From the NCBI GenBank assembly GCA_965364515.1, contig CBDTXZ010000059.1, forward strand, positions 1-15,518: 15,518 bases of DNA. Reading direction: 5' to 3'. The position numbers and the translations under genes were made by a program. The first letter of the stretch is position 1; each line of letters opens with the position of its first letter. A model generated the notes under the pieces. It was not told the origin of the DNA. It made no database searches and saw only the letters and a list, made by a program, of their open reading frames with translations. Of this stretch, positions 6,352-12,732 are shown piece by piece. This stretch comes from JAHEDH01 sp965364515 (lineage in GTDB: Bacteria > Actinomycetota > Acidimicrobiia > Spongiisociales > ZC4RG35).

Positions 6352-7098
6352 ATGAGCAACAAGATCGAGCTCGAAGGCGTCAGCAAGGCCTACGGCGAAG
6401 TCGTGGTGCTGAATCAGGTCGACCTCGCCGTGGCGGAGCACGACGTGGTGTGCCTGATCGGATCGTCGGGCTCCGGCAAGTCGACATTGCTGAAGTGCGT
6501 CGACCTCCTGCTCCCGATCGAGGGCGGCAGGATCCTGCTCGACGGCCAGGACATCACCGCCGAGCACGTGAATCCCGACGTGGTGCGTCAGCGGATGGGC
6601 ATCGTATTCCAGTCGTTCAACCTGTTTCCTCACATGTCGGTGGTCGACAACGTGACGTTGGGACCACGGCGAGTACTCGGCGTCGATCCGGCCGAAGCCC
6701 GGAATCACGCGTTGGAGCTGTTGGCCCGCTTCGGTCTCGCCGACAAGGCGGATGACTATCCCGACAGACTCTCGGGTGGGCAGCAGCAGCGGGTCGCGAT
6801 CGTTCGGGCACTTGCCGGTGGCCCTGAGCTGATGCTCCTCGACGAGGTGACGAGCGCCCTCGATCCCGAACTGGTCGCCGAGGTTCTCGGCGTCATCCGG
6901 GAGCTGAAGGGAGAAGGCATGACCATGCTCATCGCCACCCACGAAATGGGTTTCGCCCGGGACATCGCAGACACGGTGTGCTTCCTCGATCAGGGGCGGA
7001 TCCTCGAACAGGGGCCACCAGACCGCATCTTCGGTCAGCCCACCGAGCAGCGGACTCGAGAGTTCCTGGAGCGGATCATCTCGGCCGGAAGGCTCTGA
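6352..7098 (+). CDS. Polar amino-acid ABC transporter ATP-binding protein (GlnQ type)
   Basis: 248 aa, normal family length. Walker A is GSSGSGKST (37-45), the Q-loop is FQSFNLFPHMSV with Gln87, the ABC signature LSGGQQQRVAI begins at residue 140, Walker B is LMLLDE (160-165) with catalytic Glu165, the D-loop is SALDPE and the switch His197 is in ATHEMGFAR. All catalytic elements are intact. It powers the importer formed with the two preceding genes. ATG 6352 has a weak GAGG about 9 nt upstream and lies 25 nt after the permease stop. A 10-codon frame (ATG 6323 to TGA 6355) bridges the two genes through ATGA overlaps at both ends, so translation may be coupled. Confidence 0.95.
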   Translation: MSNKIELEGVSKAYGEVVVLNQVDLAVAEHDVVCLIGSSGSGKSTLLKCVDLLLPIEGGRILLDGQDITAEHVNPDVVRQRMGIVFQSFNLFPHMSVVDNVTLGPRRVLGVDPAEARNHALELLARFGLADKADDYPDRLSGGQQQRVAIVRALAGGPELMLLDEVTSALDPELVAEVLGVIRELKGEGMTMLIATHEMGFARDIADTVCFLDQGRILEQGPPDRIFGQPTEQRTREFLERIISAGRL

Positions 7099-7137
7099 CG
7101 GCACCCGCAGGTCGCGATGCGTGGCATGATCGGAGCG

Positions 7138-8238
7138 ATGCCACATCGCACCACCCCAGATCGGTTCTTCGACACACGCTCCGCCTATCGGATGTTCGTG
7201 ACGGCAACCGACGAGAAAGCGGTGACTGCGACTCGCCTCTCCGAACAGACCCGAGACATCGGCCCGGGCCCGAACGCCCTCCGCATCTTCGACGCCGGCA
7301 TGGGCGACGGACTGATTCTCAGCAGGCTCATGCGGCGGCTCCATCAACAGTTCGAGCACATCCCGTGGCTGGTCGTAGCCAAGGAGACGAGCGTCGAGGA
7401 CGTGCGCCAGGGACTCTCGAAACTCCCGGACCGCTTCCACGAACACCCCGAGATGGTCGTGGTGATCACGAATCTGTTGTATCGAGAGGCGCCGACGCTC
7501 TCATCGGAGACGCCTGTCACCTGGCGGACGATCGAACTCGACGGATCGTCTGCGGCCGACTTCGACGACGACATCAGGGCGCTGTTCCCTCAGATCGCAG
7601 AGGACTGGAGAGTCCAGGCACACCCCGAGACCGGCAACCCCGTGTATGTCCAACCCACCGTGCTCGTGATCTACCGAAAGGATCGCGAGTTCATTCTCAA
7701 GCCAGTGATCCCTTCGGAAGGCAACGTCGAGGGCGTCTACGACTTCATGATCGCTTCCCAGCCGTATCGCGCTCGCACGGCCGCCCCGCGGAGGGTCAAG
7801 CTCGTGATCGAACCGCTGGCGCGGGCGCTCGCTCCCGGAGGCAAGCTGGTCGCCGTGCATTCGGCTGGAGGCGATCCAGGACTGGAGATCGTGAGGAACG
7901 TCTGGCCCGACGAGAACCCGTTCGAGGTGGATCGGCATGCCATCGTCGAGGCGGCTCGCGACATGATCGACGATCCGACCCTGGAGTTCGATCCCCTGAG
8001 CGACGAGGAGGCGGTCTTTCGGTACTCGCTGCACACGATGCCATCGGGCGACCACATCGGAACTCCGCTCATCCTCGCTGCGTGGAACGCTGCCACCTAC
8101 GTCGCTCAGATCGACGGAAGCCGGCTCGACGCTGCGATGGCATCGGGTGAGTACGTCAGAGCGACACAGGACGTGCTCGCCGAACACGGAGGTCTCTGGT
8201 TCAACGACGAGATGTACGTGGTTCGACGCCGGTCGTGA
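7138..8238 (+). CDS. Class I SAM-dependent methyltransferase-like protein
   Basis: 366 aa from ATG 7138. LRIFDAGMGDGLIL around residues 48-61 matches the SAM-binding motif I (hD-G-G-G), and YDFMIASQPY (201-210) followed by KLVIEPLARALAPGGKLVAVHS (221-242) matches the motif IV to post-motif region of class I methyltransferases. Between them lie about 90 residues (110-200) that are not standard, and the C-terminal 120 residues are also extra, so the protein is larger than a minimal domain of about 200 aa. I do not recognise the specific family or substrate. It starts 39 nt after the amino-acid importer ATPase gene on the same strand and may be its operon partner. ATGs at 7117 and 7126 are alternatives; 7138 has GGAG just upstream and also a CATGAT 7 nt before it. 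Confidence 0.68.
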   Translation: MPHRTTPDRFFDTRSAYRMFVTATDEKAVTATRLSEQTRDIGPGPNALRIFDAGMGDGLILSRLMRRLHQQFEHIPWLVVAKETSVEDVRQGLSKLPDRFHEHPEMVVVITNLLYREAPTLSSETPVTWRTIELDGSSAADFDDDIRALFPQIAEDWRVQAHPETGNPVYVQPTVLVIYRKDREFILKPVIPSEGNVEGVYDFMIASQPYRARTAAPRRVKLVIEPLARALAPGGKLVAVHSAGGDPGLEIVRNVWPDENPFEVDRHAIVEAARDMIDDPTLEFDPLSDEEAVFRYSLHTMPSGDHIGTPLILAAWNAATYVAQIDGSRLDAAMASGEYVRATQDVLAEHGGLWFNDEMYVVRRRS

Positions 8239-8253
8239 TCTGTGATCGCCGGG

Positions 8254-9039
8254 TCACTGCACCGTCTGGACCTTCACACCGAGATCCGCCAGTTGTTCCA
8301 GGATCTCGACATCAGCAGATCGTTCGGTGATCAGCATGTCGACGTCCTCTGTGTCCCAGAACCTGGCGACCGAGGAAGCGCCGACCTTCGAGGCATCTGC
8401 GACGATTACTCGTCGGCGGCCGGTCTGCAGCAGGCGGCGAGCGATCGAGACACCGGGGAAGTGATCGTCGGTGACCCCTGTCGTCGGGCTGATCCCCTTG
8501 CATCCCACGATCGCGAGGTCGGCGGTGATGTCTTTGACGAGCAGGTCGGCGAGCGGATCGACGAGCGAGGGTGTGTCGCGTCGGAGGGTGCCACCGGTGA
8601 CCATCAGGGTGAAGCGTGGGATCGCCGGTTGGAGTTCGAGGGCGATGTGCAGGCCGTTCGTGACGACCGTGACACCACTGAGGTCTTCCCGCTGGGCGAG
8701 CGCCCGTCCGACGGCCTGGGTAGTCGTGCCGCCCGCGAGCACGACCGTCTGGTCCGACTCGACGAGCGAGGCGGCGACAGCTCCGATGGCAGCTTTCGCC
8801 TTCGCCTTCGGTCCCCCCGAAGACACTGCGGCCGTCGTGGTACCACCGGACGTCGGCACCGCTCCCCCATGTACTCGTCGAACGAAGTCCAGTGTCTCCA
8901 ACTCGTCGAGATCGGTCCGGATGGTGACCGGGGACGTTCGGAAGATGCGGCTCAGTTCGGCGACCCGGACGAAGCCTCGCTCCTGGATGAGGCGAGCGAT
9001 GCGATCACGACGAAGCGCACCGGGAAGCGGTTCGTCCAT
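8254..9039 (-). CDS. DeoR/GlpR family transcriptional regulator
   Basis: 261 aa, normal length. The N-terminal winged HTH (10-62) carries the family signature: RRDRIARLIQERGFVRVAELSRIF, then SPVTIRTDLDELE and RRVHGGAV. Residues about 75-245 are the DeoR C-terminal effector domain, a sugar-phosphate isomerase-like fold, with VVLAGGTTTQAVGRAL, VVTNGLHIALEL, MVTGGTLRR, DLAIVGCKGI and VIVADASKVG. Family members usually repress sugar catabolism operons and are released by a phosphorylated sugar. It diverges from the CUT1 sugar importer operon, which is its likely target, with its probable operator at 9159-9183. ATG 9039 has AGGAG about 5 nt upstream. It converges on the methyltransferase-like gene with 15 nt between stops. 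Confidence 0.93.
   Translation of the reverse strand: MDEPLPGALRRDRIARLIQERGFVRVAELSRIFRTSPVTIRTDLDELETLDFVRRVHGGAVPTSGGTTTAAVSSGGPKAKAKAAIGAVAASLVESDQTVVLAGGTTTQAVGRALAQREDLSGVTVVTNGLHIALELQPAIPRFTLMVTGGTLRRDTPSLVDPLADLLVKDITADLAIVGCKGISPTTGVTDDHFPGVSIARRLLQTGRRRVIVADASKVGASSVARFWDTEDVDMLITERSADVEILEQLADLGVKVQTVQ
8280..8308. repeat. 8-bp inverted repeat in the 3' end of the DeoR gene
   Basis: CGAGATCC (8280-8287) and GGATCTCG (8301-8308) are perfect inverted copies with a 13-nt loop. The pair lies 42 nt past the stop of the convergent methyltransferase-like gene, inside the last codons of the DeoR gene. It could act as a 3'-end structure for the rightward transcript. There is no T-run. Confidence 0.3.
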
Positions 9040-9131
9040 GACTCTCCTCTCGCATCGGTTTCGGATGATTGCGTTTGGACGCGATGCACCTTACCCGCGC
9101 ATCGACCGTTTCGACAGGCGCTATCAACAGT

Positions 9132-9143
9132 CGAGAGCTCTCG
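9132..9143. promoter_or_regulatory. 12-bp perfect palindrome in the DeoR-sugar operon intergenic region
   Basis: CGAGAGCTCTCG is self-complementary over all 12 bases. It lies between the two divergent genes, 43 nt upstream of the -35 box. A second inverted repeat, CGATGC (9082-9087) with GCATCG (9099-9104), lies nearer the regulator. Either could be a regulator site, but neither is matched to a known operator. Confidence 0.3.
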
Positions 9144-9158
9144 TGGCCCCAAATATGC

Positions 9159-9183
9159 TTTCGTTTGCGAAAAGAAGCGCAAA
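9159..9183. promoter_or_regulatory. Candidate DeoR-family operator
   Basis: Two overlapping inverted repeats occur here: TTTCG (9159-9163) with CGAAA (9168-9172), and TTTGCG (9164-9169) with CGCAAA (9178-9183). Both are perfect. TTTCGTTT-like sequence is typical of several DeoR-family operators (AgaR/UlaR type). The site ends 3 nt before the -35 box of the sugar importer promoter and lies in the divergent region next to the DeoR gene. A repressor bound here would block polymerase. Confidence 0.55.
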
Positions 9184-9186
9184 TAG

Positions 9187-9216
9187 TTGACACCGATCGG
9201 AACCTCGCCGTATGCT
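9187..9216 (+). promoter_or_regulatory. Sigma-70-type promoter of the sugar importer operon
   Basis: A perfect TTGACA -35 (9187-9192) and a TATGCT -10 (9211-9216) are separated by 18 nt. This is the best promoter in the window. It predicts a start near 9223 and a leader of about 25 nt that contains the strong SD GGAGGAGGAG before ATG 9249. Confidence 0.75.
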
Positions 9217-9248
9217 CCGCTGGGTCGTCGACCGGAGGAGGAGAAACG

Positions 9249-10367
9249 ATGGCGATAGCGCTGGATCAGAAGACTCCCGAGGTGACACCGTCAGGATTCC
9301 GCCGCTGGGTGTCGTCGGACACGTTCTCCGCATGGGCCTTCCTGCTCCCCTTCCTCGTCATCTACCTGCTGTTCCTGCTGTATCCCGTCATCCAGGCGGT
9401 GATCATGGGCTTCTACGACTGGGACTTCCTCGACATCAGCGACCGAACCTTCATCGGCCTCGAGAACTACGGCCGCATGTTCTGGGGCACGAACATGACG
9501 TGGGACGCGACTCACATCTGGCAGTGGCGTCTCGTCGGTCTCCTTGGCATCCCGCTCGTCATTCGGGCCCATCGTCGGGGATCAGTCAGCCGCACCGCCA
9601 TGATCACGCTTGTCGTCGGTTTCATCGCCCTGTTCGCCGTCGCCATGGGAGTACACCCGGGGGCAGACGGAAGGTGGTACGACTCGCAGTTCTGGGGATC
9701 CTTCGGCAACACCGTGCTCTTCACCGTGATGTCCACCCCGGCGATCGTCGGACTCGGGCTCGGACTCGCCATCGCCTTGAACCGGCCGGGTCGTCTGGTC
9801 GGGTTCCTCAGAACCCTGTTCTTTGCCCCGTACGTGCTGTCGGTGGCGGTCTTGACGCTCATCTGGGCGTTCTTGCTCAACCCGACCACCGGCCTCGTCG
9901 GAGCCGTCTTCGAAGGTGTCGGACTCGAACCGATCAACTGGTTGAACAACACCACGTGGGCCATGCCGGCGATCGTCGTGACGACCTTGTGGTGGACGGT
10001 TGGGTTCAACCTCGTGTTGTTCTTGGCCGGGCTTCAAGACATCGACAAGTCGCAATACGAGGCAGCCGACATCGACGGCGCCAACGGTTGGGAGAAGTTC
10101 CAATTCATCACGGTGCCCGGGTTGCGCCGAACCACGCTGCTGGTGGTGACCCTCCAGATCATCGCGTCGTTCCAGATCTTCGGCCAGGTGTTCATCATGA
10201 CACGAGGCGGCCCGAACGGTGCCACCAGGGTGTCGATCCAGCACATCTACGAGAGCGGGTTCCGAGACTTCGAACTCGGATACTCGTCGGCGATGTCGCT
10301 GTTCCTGTTCGTCGTGATGGTCGGGATCTCCGTCCTTCAGTTCAAGTTCTTCCCAGAGGAGGCCTGA
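9249..10367 (+). CDS. CUT1 carbohydrate ABC transporter permease 1 (MalF/UgpA type)
   Basis: 372 aa, longer than the usual 290-310. TM1 is at about 28-52 (FLLPFLVIYLLFLLYPVIQAV), followed by FIGLENYGRMF (68-78). The core then resumes at FWGSFGNTVLFTVMSTP. The coupling loop EAADIDGANGWEKFQFITVPGLRRT (271-295) is the sugar-type EAA motif, and TRGGPNGATRVSIQHIYESGF is typical of MalF/UgpA-type subunits. Between residues about 79 and 145 lies an unusual insertion with one or two extra hydrophobic stretches (94-106 and 117-134). ATG 9249 follows a strong GGAGGAGGAG. Translation could formally be extended upstream to 9069, but that would run through the promoter and operator and is rejected. It pairs with the next gene to form the channel. 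The sugar cannot be read from sequence. Confidence 0.92.
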   Translation: MAIALDQKTPEVTPSGFRRWVSSDTFSAWAFLLPFLVIYLLFLLYPVIQAVIMGFYDWDFLDISDRTFIGLENYGRMFWGTNMTWDATHIWQWRLVGLLGIPLVIRAHRRGSVSRTAMITLVVGFIALFAVAMGVHPGADGRWYDSQFWGSFGNTVLFTVMSTPAIVGLGLGLAIALNRPGRLVGFLRTLFFAPYVLSVAVLTLIWAFLLNPTTGLVGAVFEGVGLEPINWLNNTTWAMPAIVVTTLWWTVGFNLVLFLAGLQDIDKSQYEAADIDGANGWEKFQFITVPGLRRTTLLVVTLQIIASFQIFGQVFIMTRGGPNGATRVSIQHIYESGFRDFELGYSSAMSLFLFVVMVGISVLQFKFFPEEA

Positions 10368-11251
10368 TGACCGCAACAGCCACCGCTCCCGCGACCAGGA
10401 CGGCCGAAGAACGTGCCCATGGCAGGAGTGTGCTCCGGGGGCGCCTGTTCATGGCGCTGCTGTTCGTCGCAGCCATCATCTGGATCATCCCGATGGTGTG
10501 GATGTTCTCGCTCTCACTCACACCGAACGAGATCCTCCAACTCGACACCACCAATCTGCTCCCACAGAGCCCGACGCTGGAGAACTTCAGCGACGTGATC
10601 TCGGTCGGGCTCACGCCGCGATGGTTCTTGAACAGCATGATCGTGACCGGCGTCACCACGCTGTTCACCCTCATTCTCTCGGCCATGGCCGGCTACGCAT
10701 TCGCCCGGATCGACTTCAAGGGCAAGAAGTTCGCCTATCCGCTGGTGCTGGCGGGGCTGATGGTTCCAAAAGAGGCGATGTTCGTCCCTCTCTTCCTGAT
10801 GTTCGCCGAAGTCGAGCAGCACAACACGTTCCACGCTTTGGCCCTTCCGAGGATCGCCGCTCCCCTCGGAGTGTTCATCATGACTCAGTTCTTCACGGCG
10901 ATCCCCAATGAGATCGAGGAGGCCGCCCGTGTCGATGGCGCAACCCGCTGGAAGACATTTACGACGGTCATGTTGCCGATGGCCGCTCCGGCCCTGACCG
11001 CGCTGGCGATCTTCACGTTCGTGTTGACCTGGAACGACTACCTCTGGCCGCTCGTGTCGGCCACCCAGCGTGAGATGTTCACGATCACCACCGGACTCGC
11101 CTCGCTCCAGGGCAACTTCGCCCAGGCGACCGAACTGGGCGCACTGATGGCTCGCGGCGTCGTCGCCAGCCTGCCCTTGCTCATCTTGTTCGTCATCTTC
11201 CAGCGCCAGCTGATCCGAGGCATCTCGATCGGCAGCGGTGGCAAGGGATGA
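10367..11251 (+). CDS. CUT1 carbohydrate ABC transporter permease 2 (MalG/UgpE type)
   Basis: 294 aa, normal family length. A polar N-terminus of about 25 residues precedes TM1 (27-50, MALLFVAAIIWIIPMVWMF). LSAMAGYAFARIDFKGKK is the usual MalG-type segment after TM2. The EAA loop is EEAARVDGATRWKTFTTVMLPMAAPAL (184-210), followed by FVLTWNDYLWPL and a C-terminal RQLIRGISIGSGGKG. ATG 10367 shares its A with the stop of permease 1 (TGATG), with GGAGG 4 nt upstream, so the two permeases are translationally coupled, as expected for a heterodimer. No ATPase gene follows; a shared MsmK/UgpC-type ATPase encoded elsewhere probably drives the pair. Confidence 0.94.
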   Translation: MTATATAPATRTAEERAHGRSVLRGRLFMALLFVAAIIWIIPMVWMFSLSLTPNEILQLDTTNLLPQSPTLENFSDVISVGLTPRWFLNSMIVTGVTTLFTLILSAMAGYAFARIDFKGKKFAYPLVLAGLMVPKEAMFVPLFLMFAEVEQHNTFHALALPRIAAPLGVFIMTQFFTAIPNEIEEAARVDGATRWKTFTTVMLPMAAPALTALAIFTFVLTWNDYLWPLVSATQREMFTITTGLASLQGNFAQATELGALMARGVVASLPLLILFVIFQRQLIRGISIGSGGKG

Positions 11252-11290
11252 ACACGAAACCCGATCACGAACACCAGTGAAAGGAACATG

Positions 11291-12652
11291 ATGAAGAGAC
11301 GAACCTTGATTCTGATGCTCGTCCTGGCGATGATCGCCGCGGCGTGCGGCGGTGGTGACGACGACGCCACCACCGAGACCACCAGCGGGGACGACACCCC
11401 CGCAACGACAAGTGGCGGAGACAGCGGCGGTGAGATCACCATCGAACTCGCCCGCTTCTTTGGCGACTGCGACGAGAGCACCCAGGGCGTCACCGACGTG
11501 AGCCAGGCAGCGACCGAGTGCGAAGTCGTGCAGATCCTCACGAATGCGTTCAACGAGGCCGACAACGGCATCAGTATCAACAAGCTGGGCGGGCAGGCCT
11601 GGGACTCGTACTACACCCAGTTGAGCACCACGTTCGCCTCCGGCAACCCACCCAACGTGGCGGTCATGCACTCGCATCGCCTCCCGGATTTCGCCGGTCG
11701 TGACCTGCTGGTGTCGCTGGACGATGAGCTCGAGGGCGCCGGTATCGACTTCTCCGACTACACGGCACCGGCCCAGGAAGGTGCCAAGTGGGAAGACAGC
11801 ATCTACGCAGTCCCATGGGACATCCACGGGAGCCTCTGGCACATGAACGTCGACATCTTCACCGAGGCCGGCCTCGTGGACGGCGACGGAAACCCGATCA
11901 TTCCCACGAGCGTCGACGAGTTGATCGAACAAGCCCAGACCATCCAGGACACCACCGGCAAGCAGTACTTCAGCCAGGACTGGTTCGAGTTCGGCGTCGG
12001 CGCCCGACTCTTCCTCGGACTCGTTGCCCAACAGGGTGGAAGCATCACCGACGACAGCGGTGCCGCCACGGTCAACACACCCGAAGGCCAGGAAGCAGTG
12101 AGGCTGATGAATGAGCTCGCCACTCAGTTCTCCGATCCCGACCAGGGCTACACGGACTCACAGGCTGCCTTCCTCAACGGTGATCTCGCCGTACTGCACA
12201 ACGGGACCTGGGTGGTCGACCAATACAGCAGGGAAGCGCCGTTCGAATACATGGCGACGTCGCTGCCCACGATCTACGGTCAGCCCGGCGCATGGGGCGA
12301 CTCGCACATGTGGGTGCTCCCTGCAGCGTCGAACGAGGATCCGGCGACACGTGCGGCGTCCCTCGAGTTCGTCAAGTTCCTCTATGACAACATCGACGCA
12401 TGGGCTCGTGGCACGGGCCACCTCGCCAACCGGACGTCGATCCTCGAGAGCGGTGAGCTCGACGATGCGCCGCAGCGGGCCAACTACGCCAACGCCGCAG
12501 AGATCGCGGTGTTCGTTCCCGCGGTCCCGAACTGGGCCGGCGCATGGGATGCGCTCGCCGAGGAGCTCAATGCGACCTGGGTCGCAGACAAGGATCCGTC
12601 CGCCGCACTCGCGGACGCTGAAGCCCGCATGAACGAGGAGCTCGGCCGATAG
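11291..12652 (+). CDS. Carbohydrate ABC transporter substrate-binding lipoprotein
   Basis: 453 aa from ATG 11291 (454 from the adjacent ATG 11288). A lipoprotein signal ends in IAAAC, followed by an Asp/Thr/Ser/Gly-rich linker of about 25 residues. The rest is a family 1 sugar-binding protein: a segment with two Cys, then AWDSYYTQLSTTFASGNPPNVAVMHSHRL, YAVPWDIHGSLWHMNVDIFTEAGL, AAFLNGDLAVLHNGTWVVDQY and GDSHMWVLPAASNEDPATRAASLEFVKFL, where aromatic residues such as Trp would stack on sugar. The only cysteines of the mature protein besides the lipidated one are 16 residues apart (about 60 and 77), suggesting a disulfide. AAGGA (11281-11285) is 5 nt from ATG 11291 but only 2 nt from 11288, which favours 11291. 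It lies 39 nt behind permease 2; placing the binding protein third is common. A strong hairpin follows. Confidence 0.93.
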   Translation: MKRRTLILMLVLAMIAAACGGGDDDATTETTSGDDTPATTSGGDSGGEITIELARFFGDCDESTQGVTDVSQAATECEVVQILTNAFNEADNGISINKLGGQAWDSYYTQLSTTFASGNPPNVAVMHSHRLPDFAGRDLLVSLDDELEGAGIDFSDYTAPAQEGAKWEDSIYAVPWDIHGSLWHMNVDIFTEAGLVDGDGNPIIPTSVDELIEQAQTIQDTTGKQYFSQDWFEFGVGARLFLGLVAQQGGSITDDSGAATVNTPEGQEAVRLMNELATQFSDPDQGYTDSQAAFLNGDLAVLHNGTWVVDQYSREAPFEYMATSLPTIYGQPGAWGDSHMWVLPAASNEDPATRAASLEFVKFLYDNIDAWARGTGHLANRTSILESGELDDAPQRANYANAAEIAVFVPAVPNWAGAWDALAEELNATWVADKDPSAALADAEARMNEELGR

Positions 12653-12675
12653 AGTCCGAGAACCCACGAGAAGCA

Positions 12676-12703
12676 CGGGGAGGGCCGGCGACGGCCCTCC
12701 CCG
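12676..12703 (+). terminator. Strong intercistronic hairpin after the binding-protein gene
   Basis: CGGGGAGGGCC (12676-12686) pairs perfectly with GGCCCTCCCCG (12693-12703). The loop GGCGAC can close one more G-C pair, giving a 12-bp stem capped by a GCGA (GNRA) tetraloop. It begins 24 nt after the stop. No T-run follows, and the next gene starts 30 nt later on the same strand. It is more likely a partial terminator or a block to 3' exonuclease that raises binding-protein mRNA above the rest of the operon. Confidence 0.7.
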
Positions 12704-12732
12704 CTGATGCACGAGATGAGAAAGGACTGGCG

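Noticed and set aside
6253..7446. 397-codon frame on the minus strand
   Set aside because: It lies antisense to the complete ATPase gene and the start of the methyltransferase-like gene, and shows no domain motifs.
8242..9186. 314-codon frame on the plus strand
   Set aside because: It mirrors the DeoR gene and its intergenic region; the DeoR motifs on the minus strand are unambiguous.
9212..10366. Long upstream extension of permease 2
   Set aside because: The frame stays open through permease 1 in a different register and is Arg/His-rich nonsense; the SD and TGATG coupling at 10367 mark the true start.
10514..12031. 505-codon frame on the minus strand
   Set aside because: It is antisense to permease 2 and the sugar-binding protein, with His/Asp/Glu-rich low-complexity sequence typical of shadow frames.
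12676..12703. Classical intrinsic terminator ending the sugar operon
   Set aside because: The stem is strong but no T-run follows, and a same-strand gene with its own SD starts 30 nt later, so it is treated as an intercistronic structure.
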